Of a stretch of DNA of 64,000 nt, positions 11,384 through 24,217 are shown piece after piece. Made by a program: the position numbers and the translations under genes. Source of the DNA: Diphasiastrum complanatum (Eukaryota > Streptophyta > Lycopodiopsida > Lycopodiales > Lycopodiaceae). Positions within the stretch are counted from its first letter, which is position 1, and each line of letters begins with the position of its first letter. The stretch lies in NCBI GenBank assembly GCA_029204225.1, contig CM055106.1, positions 44,181,003 to 44,245,002 of the forward strand. The letters are read 5' to 3'. The notes under the pieces were generated by a model. That model was not told the origin of the DNA. It saw only the letters and a list, made by a program, of their open reading frames with translations, and did no database searches.

Positions 11384-12152
11384 TGTTAAAATTGGCAAAA
11401 GCTAACTTGATCAAATCTTGTAAATATCATTACGACTAGTACATATATTCATTAGACATGAGATCTAGTGGCTAAAATGGCCAAAATCTAGTTTTCTAGC
11501 TATATGCCACTCGGCGTCATGTTATTGGTAGGAAAAGCTATTTCACATGGATATGAGTGATCTCACACGTGAAAAGGACTTCTCACATTTGTGAAAACAT
11601 CAGTAGTAGGTGATATCCGACTTGTAGTAGATATTTGTGCAAGTCCCTATAAATCAGGAAAATTGCCTAAAATCAAGGGAGGTGGCTATAAGTTAAGAAA
11701 CTTGGCCCATGTGCCATATTGATGATTATTGGTGGATCCTTTGATGAGTAGGCACTCTCACACGTGCCAAATCAGCTGAGTAAGCATCAGCTCTTGTGTA
11801 TATATGGTGGCTCATTTGGCCATAATTGACAAGAAACCTAAATCTTGGTTTTGGAGCAATTCTAATCTATTCTCTCTATTTGTCTTGTGTTTTTATGCAT
11901 TGATTGGGTTCTAAGCTTAGTATACTTTATTCTCATCCTAATTTCTGTACTCTGACAGTTTTTAACACGTGTGAAACCATCAAGTACAAGTTTTGATCAA
12001 TAATGATTGTTCTTGTTAGATTTATACATCTAGATTTGATCTAAATGCTATCTAATCTTGTGTAGATTGATAGATTGATCTAATCTAACATCGAATCACA
12101 CTTGTGGATATGATTCAGATCTATTCTTGGTCCATTTTGTTGTACTTTGACA
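11384..12152 (+). repeat. 5' LTR of the family B element
   Basis: This 769-bp LTR is closely similar to 14522-15339, including the block from about 11640 on. It holds G-box palindromes at 11564-11571 and 11965-11973. It ends TTTGACA directly before the PBS. It lacks roughly 50 bp that are present in the 3' LTR around 14590-14640. Confidence 0.85.
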
Positions 12153-12164
12153 TGGTATCAGAGC
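12153..12164 (+). other. Primer-binding site, initiator tRNA-Met type
   Basis: TGGTATCAGAGC directly abuts the LTR end at 12152, as expected for a Copia element. Confidence 0.85.
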
Positions 12165-13806
12165 CAAGTACAAGTGCATTTAAGGCATTGATCTAAACTA
12201 TATCCAAATTGGCAGGGTTTTGGAAACAAGCTAATATTGAGGTAGCGAGTTTGAATGGATAGCTAGAACCATCATATTTGTACCAAATCTTGCTGTGGGA
12301 TACAGGTCTACTTTCCACACGTGTGGTGCCATACATAACCTATTTTGGACAGTAAAATTCAGTTTGGTGCATTTTGAGCTTCATACACTCAATTTTGAGT
12401 CAATGTAGTGCATTTTTCAAGCTTTCACTTGCATTGTTTCTATAACATTGATCTATTCCTAGTTTAGATCAATCATACAGATGGATTAAAGCTTGTTTAC
12501 AGTACATTGAAGTTTATTCTCTTATTTTTTGAGTGTACATTGAAGTTGAGAGAGAAAGAGTGCTATAAACCAAAGATCAAGGAGTGATTTGCAAGTGGAG
12601 TGATTGAAATCCATTATACTTTCATTCTAGATTTGTTCAAGAGTGAAAGGGCCGAGTCTAGAAGCATCTAAATGCTAAAAGACGCTCTTGGATCAGTCCT
12701 CCAAGTGAAATCTTAGTGAATTTCTAAAGCACAAACACTCATAAAGGCAAAATCTACCTATACAAGGTGATAAGAATTGCTGGCAAGTACTAGGAGAAAA
12801 ATTTGAGATCCAAGTCACATTGTTCACCCCTAATCAAGTGTGTGAGCGTGTTTTTTTGCTTGAATTAAATTCATAAAGGTGAGTGAGGCATATGTGTTGT
12901 GGTTGATCCAAAATTTTCAAGAGATCCTTCCTTTGTAGAGGGCAAGAACTAGTAACTCAATTCTTGACTTTGGTGGAAAAATTGTCTTCTTCATTGTGAT
13001 CAAATCTTGCTAAGTGGCATTAGCTCTTTGAAAGCACATATCTTAGTGAGAGAGAAGTATCACATTTCTGAAAATTTGAATTTCATTCCAACTCTAAAGA
13101 GATAGAGTCATTGGTACTTGGTGGAGTCCAATAGGGGTGAATGAATTCAATTTTTTGAGCAAAATTTTGACATTATATGTATGAAACTCAAATAAGTTCT
13201 ATTCAAATTTCTTTGTGAGAGTGTGAGGGTCAAGTTGTGATCCCATTGGGAGTCTAGAACAGGGAGGAGTCCATATTTGAGTGTTCATACATGATTGGGA
13301 TCTTTGTGAATCTCTAGATGTCTAATTTCTAAGATTGGTGAAAATTTATTGACATAGATTGTTATCAAACCATTTCATGTCCATTCCAAATCTCAAGAGT
13401 GAGATTTTTTGGGTCAAGAGGGATTCCAAAAGGGGTGATTGGATATGATATTTGTGTGTTTGAATCAAGTATACATGTAGATCCCTTTGCTTGTGAGAAT
13501 TTATGGTATAGTGTTGTCAAATCTTTTCAAATCCATTCCAACTCCCAAGAGGAAGAGTCATTGGTATTTGTTGAGTCCAATAGGAGTGTTTGGATCTGAT
13601 TTTTGTGATTTGATAGAGTTCTTTTGTCTTAGTGATCAAAGCAAAGATTAGTTTCCAATTGACTAGGTTGAAAAGAGATATGATTCAAAATCTGTGGTCT
13701 AGATCTTGTATACATCCTTCTAGATTGTTGAATGTGTTCAAATCTAGTTTCTTGAGAGTCACAAATTATTTTGAAAAGTCATATCACAAGGTTTTACTTC
13801 CTCGTC
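12165..13806 (+). other. Family B leader with three diverged repeat units
   Basis: No gene is visible. Three related segments at about 13081-13155, 13378-13455 and 13519-13605 share a core of the form TCCATTCCAA-CTC-AAGAG followed by GTCCAATAGGGGTG. A fourth unit occurs at 9109-9200 in the neighbouring family B relic. A palindrome CCACACGTGTGG lies at 12315-12326. Confidence 0.55.
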
Positions 13807-13932
13807 ATGGCATCAATAGGTGGCAACCTATTGGAGGCAAGTAAGGATCCTAAATGCAATCTTTGTGGCAAGAGAGATCATTTTGTCTCAAGATGCTACA
13901 AAATGAAGACCAATCCATCCAAGGAGAACTAA
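13807..13932 (+). CDS. 41-codon mini-gag: gag start fused to a zinc knuckle
   Basis: The ATG at 13807 opens MASIGGNLLEAS, the family B gag start also seen at 9555. It then passes straight into a CCHC knuckle, CNLCGKRDHFVSRC (residues 17-30, C-x2-C-x4-H-x4-C), and stops at TAA 13930-13932. The whole capsid domain is missing, so a deletion has joined the gag start to the nucleocapsid part in frame. Beyond the stop a second basic segment and a partial knuckle (CFLCGKMHEDW) follow. A product could bind RNA but could not build a particle. Whether it is translated is unknown. Confidence 0.6.
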   Translation: MASIGGNLLEASKDPKCNLCGKRDHFVSRCYKMKTNPSKEN

Positions 13933-14507
13933 AGCAAGGGGGCCAAGGTGAAGGATGGAGCTTCAAGTTCAAAGTGCAAAGGAAAGAAGGACAAATCCAA
14001 GGAAAGGTGTTTCCTTTGTGGAAAGATGCATGAGGATTGGAGCCTCACAAGGACTTAGAAGGTTTGAAGTCCATCATCACACATTTCAAACCTTTTGAAG
14101 TTTTGCATTTGGAAGTGAATTTTTTGGTTCAAGATGCAAAGATAAATGTCAATTTCATTAATGTCACTTGGATTTATTTCATGTCCTTGGAAAGCATCTT
14201 GCTTAGAACTTTAGAAAAGAAGAAGGAATCTTAATTTTCTCATGGAGTTGTAGCTATTTTCAAGGAGGAGGAGCTTTTGGATCAACCATATGTTTCAACG
14301 ATGGAACAAATCAATCAAGTATTGCAAAGCTCTCAAGTTCATCAAAGAAGTCAACATCAAAGAGGAACTATCATGGATATGGTGATCTCGGATCGACATC
14401 AACCTCATTGGCTGATCTTCACACCTTTGAACCAGCAAGGATCCATATTTGAAGACCAATTCAGCCCATGGACTCAAGCTTAACATCATCATGCTTTTAT
14501 CAAGTTA
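13933..14507 (+). other. 3' internal region of the family B element, no domain
   Basis: After the mini-gag stop there are a few short frames (for example 14037-14234 and 14277-14483). None matches a known domain. The block at 14233-14330 is shared with 10525-10620, so it belongs to the family rather than to host DNA. Confidence 0.5.
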
Positions 14508-14521
14508 GTTTTGAGGAGGAG
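14508..14521 (+). other. Polypurine tract before the 3' LTR
   Basis: TTTTGAGGAGGAG directly precedes the 3' LTR start TGTTAAAA at 14522. Such tracts prime plus-strand DNA synthesis in LTR elements. Confidence 0.7.
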
Positions 14522-15339
14522 TGTTAAAATTGGCAAAAGCTAACTTGATCGAATCTTGTAAATACCATTATGACTAGTACATATCATCATTAGACATGTG
14601 TGGAGCCTGTTCCCACGTGTGAAATAAATGCATTTATCATTTAGATGAGTCATATAGGTTGTACATACCATTCCATTTGAGATCTAGTGGCTAAAATGGC
14701 CAAAATCTAGTTTTCTAGCTATTTCACATGTGTAGGAAAAGCTATTTCACATGGATAGGAGTGATCTCACACGTGTGTGTGAAAACATCAGTAGTAGGTG
14801 AGATCCAACTTGTAGTAGATATTTGTGCAAGTCCCTATAAATTAGGTAAATTGCCTAAAATCAAGGGAGGTGGCTATAAGTTAGGAAACTTGGTCCATGT
14901 GCCATATTGATGATTATTGGTGGATCCTTTGATGAGTAGGCACTCTCACACATGCCAAATCAGCTAAGTAAGCATCAACTCTTGTGTATATATGGTGGCT
15001 CATTTGGCCATAATTGACAAGAAAGCTAAATCTTGGTTTTGGAGCAATTCTAGTCTATTCTCTCTATTTGTCTTGTGTTTTTATGCATTGATTGGGCTCT
15101 AAGCCTAGTACACTTTATTATCATCCTATTTTCCATACTCTGACAGGTTTTCACAATGGGAAACCATCAAGTACAAGTTTTGATCAATAATGATTGTTCT
15201 TGTTAGATTTATTCATCTGAATTTGATCTAAATGCTATCTAATCTTGTGTAGATTGATAGGTTGATCTAATCTAACATCCAATCAAACTTGTGGATCTGA
15301 TTCAGATTTATTCTTGGTCCATTTTGCTCTACTTTGACA
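14522..15339 (+). repeat. 3' LTR of the family B element
   Basis: This 818-bp LTR pairs with 11384-12152. It carries CACGTG motifs at 14614-14619 and 14768-14777. It ends ACTTTGACA at 15339, followed by TGATT. Confidence 0.85.
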
Positions 15340-15344
15340 TGATT

Positions 15345-15994
15345 TTGGTTGTTTGATCTCTGTGAACACATTGATCAACCATCATTGATTAAAAAATACT
15401 TTCTTCTAATTGTTCAATTGCTTATATAGCTACTTGATGATCTTCTATTAGTCTTAGTTTACAGATTAAAAGATCATTAATAGTCCTTGAACTTGATCTG
15501 TAGATCGGTTATTGGTGCATCATCAAGACATGAAGAAGTATAGCAAAAGGATCTCCTTCATACGCGTCAGGAGCTTGAGAATGTGGTGCTATCGCAACCA
15601 CATATTGACCACAGGCTAAGCTTATGCGGTGTTTGAGCGGTCTTTTGCGGTCTCTCTTCTTCATAAGTCGTAGCTGCAGCCTGACTGCAGGTGAGTCTTG
15701 TGCGGTGCCCTTTGGTCTGTTCACTTGGTTGCGATGCCTTTGGCGGTGAGGTGCAGTCTTTGCACGTTGACCACAAGTGAAGACTTGGCACTTTACTTTG
15801 ATCTCTTATGGTTTGTAAGTGACCGTAGGCTAGACACTTGCAATTCTTGGTGATGTCTTGTCTGTTGAAGTTTTTTGTGTATTTTTGCAAACTGTTAAAA
15901 AGGTAGACCATTTTTGCAAATGCTTGAAAGATTGATTTTTCTTGAGTGAAGAGGAGGGCGGTTAGGATGAGTAGGTGTAAGATTAACTCGAACA
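15345..15994 (-). mobile_element. 3' LTR (U3 side) of reverse Copia element J
   Basis: On the minus strand the LTR starts TGTTCGAGTTAATC at 15994, directly after a purine tract (plus strand CTCCCCCTTAAT, 15995-16006). A minus-strand TATA box TATATAAG lies at 15421-15428. The LTR is cut by the family B insertion at 15340, so its far end was displaced to the left of 11384 and was not identified. The frames at 15509-15995 fall inside the LTR and are not genes. Confidence 0.65.
15421..15428 (-). promoter_or_regulatory. TATA box in the LTR of element J
   Basis: TATATAAG on the minus strand lies about 570 bp inside the LTR start at 15994, a normal U3 length. Confidence 0.45.
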
Positions 15995-16006
15995 CTCCCC
16001 CTTAAT

Positions 16007-16640
16007 CTTACTGCTATGAATCTAAATTTAAATTGAGACTTGACAAATTTACCAAGGTTTAATGTTTTTCTCTTGACAATGGCTTTGTCAAAATGTTAAC
16101 CAACATATTGTTTGTGTGACAGTAACTTAGTACAACATCCTTGTTCTGAACAATCTCTCTAAGAAAATGAAACTGAACTTCTATGTGTTTAGTTCTTGAA
16201 TGAGTTCATGGGTTCAGAGATCGAGCCATACAGCTCTAATTGTCGCACTAGAGTATAGTAGGGCCAATTTGTGAAATTTGTAGATTCTGAAATAGCTTTC
16301 TAAGCCATATGATCTCCTTCACTATTGATGTAGCTGCAACATATTCAGATTCCATAGAGGCCAACAAAATGCATTTCTGCTTTCTGCTATTCCATGAAAT
16401 GGGTCCTACAAGGAAACAGATATACCCAAACATGGACTTTTTGGTATCAACGTCTCTTGCCCAATCAAAATCTATATAGGTAACTAGCGTAAGTGCAACA
16501 TCTGTATTTTCGTTGTAGTGCAAAGCATAGTGCTTCGTCCCTTGAATGTACCTCACTAATCATTGCAGAGCTTTCCAATGTTGTAGGCCTAGATTGGACA
16601 TGTATTGCAACAGTGTGCTCACCGCATAAGCTAGATCAGA
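16007..16640 (-). pseudogene. Copia RNase H (element J)
   Basis: The clean frame at 16556-16248 reads MRYIQGTKHYALHY, then YIDFDWARDVDTKKSMFGY, ISWNSRKQKCILLASMESEYVAA and EIIWLRKLF, the standard Copia RNase H order with its D and E residues. The end near 16000-16240 is broken by shifts. The domain degrades the RNA strand during reverse transcription. It continues on the right into the RT at 16700 and ends on the left in the purine tract and LTR of element J. Confidence 0.85.
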
Positions 16641-16699
16641 ATGTGTGCAGATCATAGAGTACATTATCGATCCAATTATGGATTGATAAAGATATCTAC

Positions 16700-17240
16700 T
16701 CATCTCCTTCCATTATCTGTATCAGTTTTGGGGCACATATCTTTGGATAGTTTGGATCCTGGATCCATAGGTGTGTCTATTGGCTTACAGTCCTCCATGC
16801 CATATCTACGAAGTACATTGATTGAATAGGATTCTTGGCTTATAACGATCCTTCTACTTGCACGATTTGTGGTTATCTCCATCCCAAGTAGGTAATGAAT
16901 TGGGCCTAAATCAGTCATTTCAAATTCTTGTGACAGTAGAGACTTTCTCTCGAGCAGTAATTGATTGGAATTGTTGATGATTAACGAATCATCGACATAT
17001 AGTGCTATTATGACGTAGCTTGGCCCTTTACTTTTGAGATACACATTTGAGTCTACAGAGCATGAAGTAAAATCATGCCGCAACAAAAAGTGATTGATTT
17101 ATTCATACTAGGCCCTAGGAGCTTGCTTGAGGCCATAAAGTGCCTTATGCAATTTACATACCAAGTTTTCTCGGCCTTGAAGGACATAACCTTCTGGTTG
17201 ATAAAAGAAAATATCTTCTACCCGAACACCTTTTGGTTGG
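16700..17240 (-). pseudogene. Copia reverse transcriptase (element J), 5' truncated
   Basis: Reading the minus strand from about 17220, the pieces are [36 protein letters not shown] (in a shifted frame), DSNVYLKS, YVIIALYVDDSLI and FEMTDLGPIHYLLGMEI. The YVDD catalytic box is intact. Frame breaks occur near 17100 and 16700. Similarity stops around 17235-17240, where the Penelope-like sequence on the other strand begins. The rest of RT, integrase and gag are missing. Confidence 0.85.
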
Positions 17241-17269
17241 GGTAGTAACTTACCTTTACCTTCACTTAT

Positions 17270-18168
17270 ATTTTCTGGCTGACAAGGTCTTTTGGATGTG
17301 TAGTCCGCAAGACACTATTTCTCTTGGTTATGGGGAGCCCCTTCCTCCTCCTAACCATTTTGTTCAGACTATTATTTGTTGCATGAGAAAAGTTGTTGAT
17401 GTTCACAATCTTATTACCTCCTATGATAAAGCTACTTGTGATGTTGCTAGACCTGAGGATAAGATCTTTTGCCTTGTTGACCTTATGACTACTATGGATT
17501 GGATCAATATTTATATGGATTCCTATAAGAAAAAGGAAACCCTAAGAATGGTTGAAAAAATTTATGTAGACTTCTCCAACTATGTTGAGTGTATTGTTGC
17601 TGAAGAAAAATTCTGCATTTTACATATTCGAAAGATATTTGCCTATTTGAAAAAAGAAAATGGTGATGTTTCTACTGATACTCATACCCTTACTGAACCT
17701 CCTACCTCACTACACCCTTTGAACTTTACGAAAGACCTTGATGAAGACAGTGCATCCCAATTAGAATCCTTCTCCCAAGAAATTTGTGATGTTGACAATC
17801 AATCTACCTTCAAATTTTGCCAATCTAGAAGCTGTCAAGTACCTCTTGTACTGAATCATGTCATTGAGTATAAATCTTCCAAGACCGCCTACAAGCTTTA
17901 GAGCCTTCCCTCTGTGAATTTTTTGGCACCTATTTCTATTGAACTTTGGATTAATCTTACTCATCTTACTGATGCTGAAGTTCAAGCCTGCAAGCTTGCC
18001 TCTTTGCATAAACATCCCTCATTTGATACACATATTGCCTTTGTTACTGTCATAAAAATGGATAGATTTAAACCTACTAGATGTCCTTCTGAGCAGACTT
18101 GGGCTAGAACTAGAGGCCACTTTGAGACTAGCTTTAATAGAATGAGCCTGCATCAAATTAGAATTTGA
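17270..18168 (+). pseudogene. N-terminal part of the PLE relic, function unknown
   Basis: The long frame to 17901 (its first 40 or so codons are antisense Copia RT and are excluded) reads through an alpha-helical, Lys/Asp-rich stretch around KIFCLVDLMTTMDWINIYM, then a Ser/Asp-rich tail. A stop at 17901 is followed within 12 bp by another frame (17914-18168) with the same composition. I recognise no domain. Its place just upstream of the RT pieces and the shared orientation suggest it is the large N-terminal region of the PLE polyprotein, or a separate ORF1. It could also be a neighbouring pseudogene. Confidence 0.4.
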
Positions 18169-18299
18169 AACTGGAAGAGACCCTTCTTTAAATGCAGATG
18201 TGGCAAAAAATGTAAAAACAATTCTTCTATTATTTGGTTTAATCATGCTATCTGGTATATGATGAACAACCTTGCCAAGTTTTTCCTAGGTGCATCTGT

Positions 18300-18930
18300 A
18301 TAGAACCAACTGAATGTTTTTTTCTTTGGCTTCACAAACCTGCTAGGGATGTTGTTAAAGCCCAACCTGCCTTTATGTACATCAGACCACATATGATTGA
18401 AGCTATCGTTGAACTTTCTGTTAACCCTACTACCAAACTTCTTGCACACCTTGGCGATGCCGAAAATATACGAGAAATAGAATGCCTTCTTAACAAACCC
18501 AACTTCTCTACCTTACAAGATAAATACTTCCTAAATACAAGTAGAAAACAAGGTCCTTCAATTTGAATAATCCAAGTTCAGTCATTTCAAGCAGTGGCAA
18601 CAAGAGGAGGAAATACTTTCCTAACAAAGGCAATGAGGGGCAAAGCAGTTGCGGAAAAGGTGATCTTCCTATCAGAAAGCTGAATTTCTACCATGATTGA
18701 TCCTTGTGCAGGAAGATATTAAAAATATTAGAGTATTGGAGGTCAGTACAGTTGGTAGGCGAAGACTTATTGTTAGAAGAGATAAAGGAAAGATGTTTTT
18801 ACATTTACATTATTACAATAGGTGCTTTGAGAATATAAACGTTAAGCAACTTTATGATGAGACGTTTTTGGTTACATTGATGAGATCTTTGAGCATATTG
18901 TGTTCGGCTGGACCTTTTTTCCACATTTGA
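18300..18930 (+). pseudogene. Middle part of the PLE relic, fragmented
   Basis: The frame 18330-18566 contains FLWLHKPARDVVKAQ, MYIRPHMIEAIVEL and ENIREIECLLNKP. After a basic linker near 18600 the frame 18697-18930 has VGRRRLIVRRDKGKMF and HYYNRCFENINVKQL. None matches a domain I can name. All pieces share strand and composition with the RT part, and frame jumps of one or two bases link them. I infer they are one broken polyprotein. Confidence 0.4.
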
Positions 18931-18961
18931 AGCGTGAATGGTTTAAGCTTTTTCAGGTTTT

Positions 18962-20684
18962 TTGCGATTCGACATTGATAACATTCCACCTTGTACTTGC
19001 TTGAATTTTAAACATTTTAAAGAGTTTATTGATGAATATTTTGGGCATGTTGTCTCTATGAACACTAAAATTGTAGACAGTAAGATTTTAAGAAACGACT
19101 TGAATAAAGGGCTCAATCATATTCCTCTACACCAATCCAATATTAATGAGGTCGCTTTGGAATTGTAAATTGGCTGATTTTTTACCCTATTATCAAAATA
19201 TGGAACATGATAGTATTGTGGAACATGCTCGTATTTGCAAGGTTGCCATTTTGAACTTTCTAAAGAAAAGTAGGTAAAAACACCACTAGAAAAGATTTAA
19301 AAGATGCTAATGATGAACATGACTAGATCACTACCTATCTGTATGTGAATGGCATAGATAAGGCCCAACATAATGATCCTTGTTTCATGTGCATAAATCT
19401 TGTTAGAAACCTGGCGCTACAAAGATTATCTAGTCCGAATTTTGCTCCTTTTCCAAAAAATGGTAATAATGACATTGATTATGCTATTGCAATTACTAAG
19501 CATAAGTTTTCTAGTATATTGCCAGAGTACCTTTTAGGGAAAGATGAATTACCTTATCTACTTTGTGCCTTTAAAGCACATAAGAATATCTTCAGATGGA
19601 TTTCGAATGCACATGACTGCTACTTTTCAAAGGTGGCCACATTTCTTTCTCGGTCTCTTGGTATTCTGTCTCCGCTCCTTATGGAGGTGGCAGGCCTTAA
19701 GGCAAATTCATACCAAAGTTACCTAAATGTGGATACCAACCTATTTTGGAGGCACAACTCATCCACTGAATTCTATCTTAATGTGCCAAGTAAAATTACT
19801 TCTATGTGGTCTACCGACATCTCCAAATGTTATGAAAACATCCCTCTTAGTGGCCCTGATGGACTTAAGACTATTATACAAAAATTGATATTGTATGCTT
19901 TTAAATTTTGCAAAGACAATTTTCTTGTCTATAAATGGAAGCCTAGACATGAGGAATGTAAATGGAGATGGGTAAATAAACCTACTAAAAAATGGACTCA
20001 TATGGACAAACTGCTACTCTGCCAATGGAATGATTATTGATTGAACACTGCATTGTGAGACTTGGAAACAAAGCTTGGAGACAAGTGTGTGGTATACCTA
20101 TGGGCTTTGCATGTTTCCCTACTTGGTGTAACTGGTATCTGTCATATTATGAATTGCATTTTATGAAAAGGCTTGCGAGGCTTGGAGAAATTGAATACTT
20201 ACGGGCATTCAAAAATACTTTTCGATATATAGATGAAATTTGTTTTGTAAACAACCCGGTTGCACTTTTATTTTTTGTTAAAGAACAACCTCGTACCCTC
20301 AACAATGCCAAATGGATTTATCCTCTGGAATATTTGGCCATCAAAAATGAGGAGTCTAATGACAATAAGGTAAACTGTTTGAATATTACTACTACCTTTG
20401 ATTTTGAGTCGGGTAATTTTCATGTGAAAAAGTTTGATAAAAGAAAGGAACTACCTTTTCACTTCTTACAGTTCATACATTTAGCTTCAAACAGACCTAT
20501 CATGAACTCTTATAAAGTTATCATTGCACAGATTGTCGCTGCTATGTATTGTTGTAGTAATCAAAATGCTTTTATTAATGAAGTCAATAACATTGCTATG
20601 GCATTTCAAAAGAATGGCTTCATGAAAGAAAAATTGTACGGTATTGTCATAAAATATTTTTACACAACATGTTCCCTGATTTGA
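18962..20684 (+). pseudogene. Penelope-like reverse transcriptase, frameshifted
   Basis: Frame 18962-19168 holds CTCLNFKHFKEFIDEYFG and then LRNDLNKGLNHIPLH, which resembles the conserved pre-RT motif of PLEs. The RT proper spans 19345-20040 and 20037-20684, two frames overlapping by four bases. It has LPYLLCAFKAHKNIFRWIS (the finger motif with K-H-K and R-x-I), motif A DISKCYENIP (Asp kept), motif B GIPMGFACFPTWCNWYLSYY, motif C FRYIDEICF, and PLEYLAIKNEESN after it. PLE motif C is normally YxDD. Here the second Asp is Glu. With stops at 19169, 19280 and 19324 the gene is dead as it stands. Confidence 0.75.
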
Positions 20685-20726
20685 TGTTTACATTACCAAA
20701 AAATATGGAGTTTCTCTTGGTGCGTA

Positions 20727-20754
20727 GTTAGCACACCGTCTTAGGGGTGCTAAC
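20727..20754 (+). other. Perfect-arm hairpin downstream of the PLE
   Basis: GTTAGCAC at 20727-20734 is the exact reverse complement of GTGCTAAC at 20747-20754. With one mismatch the stem extends two more pairs, leaving a 6-nt loop (GTCTTA). It lies about 40 bp after the last RT codon and 45 bp before the (TC)74 array. It could be a structured 3' UTR signal of the element. The role is inference. Confidence 0.5.
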
Positions 20755-20796
20755 TGCCCCCTGAGATACCTTGCTAGTTGTGGGTAAAGTTGGTGG

Positions 20797-23051
<2,255 letters not shown>

Positions 23052-23174
23052 CGTTCATACTATCTATGTGCATACAATTGTTAACCGAATAGCTACAAAA
23101 ACTGACCAATTAAGATCTATTATACATTTGTGCTTAGATTCACACCTGAGACATTTGAATCACTTTGACTCATA

Positions 23175-23440
23175 AATCCTTTAAGGCGGTCCTCCATGCC
23201 TCATAAGATGAAGTGCAAGCTCCTACCTTCTTGAGAAGCTCATTTGAGATATTCATCTTGATAATGTGTAAAGACCTCTTGGCCTTTCTTCAATAAATGA
23301 TTTGATCTTGAATAATATCAGGTTCCTCTTCAATACCTAGCACAATATCCATCATATCATTCATAGTTAGCAAGGATTCCATCCTTATTGTCCATATTGA
23401 GTAGTTGCTTGAGGTAAGACTCCAACAAGGACCCTCCTTG
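23175..23440 (-). pseudogene. Copia gag fragment (element K), reverse strand
   Basis: Read on the minus strand, pieces in two frames follow the Copia gag core. First comes a SIW/WTIRMESLLT-like segment near 23390, then DMMDIVLG-EEEP, KAKRSLHIIKMNISNELLK near 23260, and TSSYEAW near 23190. This is the same order as WKVRMEPLL, ALRCIKLNVSNDLLKEV and SSKEAWD in the gag at 60563. It is frameshifted and short. The leader lies to its right and is split by the insertion at 24218. Confidence 0.65.
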
Positions 23441-24217
23441 GTTTGACATGATGATCAAACTTCTTCAACATGTTCCAATGCACTTAGAACTCACTTGAAT
23501 CTTCAACAAATGAAATCAACATGAAATCACAAAGATTTGGATCGACACAAATGTCTCTCTTAATCTCAGAAGTAGTCAACAACACATAGAATTGATAAAC
23601 CTTGTTCAACAAATGATCACACCACAATAGAATGAATCATTAACCTAAAAGATCTTGAAAACACTCTTGAAAAAGTTAAGAATGTTTGCCACATGAGATC
23701 CTATTCAAAATTTGAGAATTCATACACATTCTTATCGTTAATAAGAATCAAAATCTATATGAAAGACTAGAATTCTTGATCTAGATTTTGGAAGAATAAT
23801 CTATTTGCTAAGAAATGGAACTTGTGTATCAATGATCCAACCACAAGAACTAAAAATAGATGATTTTTTACCAGTTTGACCTAAAGCATGCTAATGATCA
23901 CAAAGATCCACTTTCTACACATGAAATTACTAGATTTGATCAAGATAACACTCAATATCTCACTAGAATTAGTGGCGCTCTCAAATTTAGCAATAGAATT
24001 GGCACTACCTCCAACTGGGTGCACATCACACAAGTTCAACAATGTCGAAAATCTCCATTCTAGCAGGCTAGTTTAGGTAAAATCATGAAAAATAGGCATT
24101 GAATCATAAAATCCAAGTGCCTATTGTCCATGTCCGAACTAAAGTAGTTGTACAATAGTCCTCACATGTGTGAAATCATTACATACAATTTTAGATGCAT
24201 TCTACACACTAAAATCA
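23441..24217 (-). other. Leader/LTR-side sequence of element K, left part
   Basis: No gene is seen. Position and orientation make it the untranslated 5' side of the reverse Copia gag at 23175-23440. It is continuous with 26702 onward once the insertion and one AATCA duplicate are removed. Confidence 0.45.

Larger units (their letters stand above)
11384..15339 (+). mobile_element. Non-autonomous family B Copia element with both LTRs
   Basis: The element is bounded by LTRs starting TGTTAAAATTGGCAAAAGC and ending TTTGACA, with a PBS after the first and a purine tract before the second. Flanking pentamers are CGACT (11379-11383) and TGATT (15340-15344). They differ by two C-to-T changes and are read as a decayed target duplication. 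The internal region of about 2.4 kb has only a 41-codon mini-gag and leader repeats, with no protease, integrase or RT. It must have depended on enzymes from a relative. It is inserted in the LTR of a reverse Copia element. Confidence 0.85.
17270..20690 (+). mobile_element. Penelope-like retroelement (PLE) relic
   Basis: A series of forward frames covers about 3.4 kb and ends in a reverse transcriptase of PLE type, not Copia, Gypsy or LINE type. Features include a CTC/NKGLNHIP segment before the RT, motif A as DISKCYENIP, motif B as GIPMGFACFPTW, and motif C as RYIDEI. PLE RTs are the group nearest to telomerase RT. No GIY-YIG endonuclease was recognised after the RT. Frameshifts and stops split the coding region into at least six pieces. 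The left end abuts a truncated Copia RT. The right end is followed by a hairpin and a (TC)74 array. Confidence 0.7.

Noticed and set aside
15509-15995. Reverse frame of 142 codons as a gene
   Set aside because: It lies within an LTR, directly after a purine tract and LTR start, and has no domain.
17140-17270. First 40 or so codons of the long frame that starts at 17140, as part of the PLE protein
   Set aside because: The opposite strand there encodes recognisable Copia RT (YQPEGYV, KLHKALYGL), so this part is antisense read-through.
17270-20760. Hammerhead ribozyme motif expected in some PLEs
   Set aside because: I looked for a CTGATGA core with a matching GAAA and saw no convincing arrangement. 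A covariance search would be needed to be sure.
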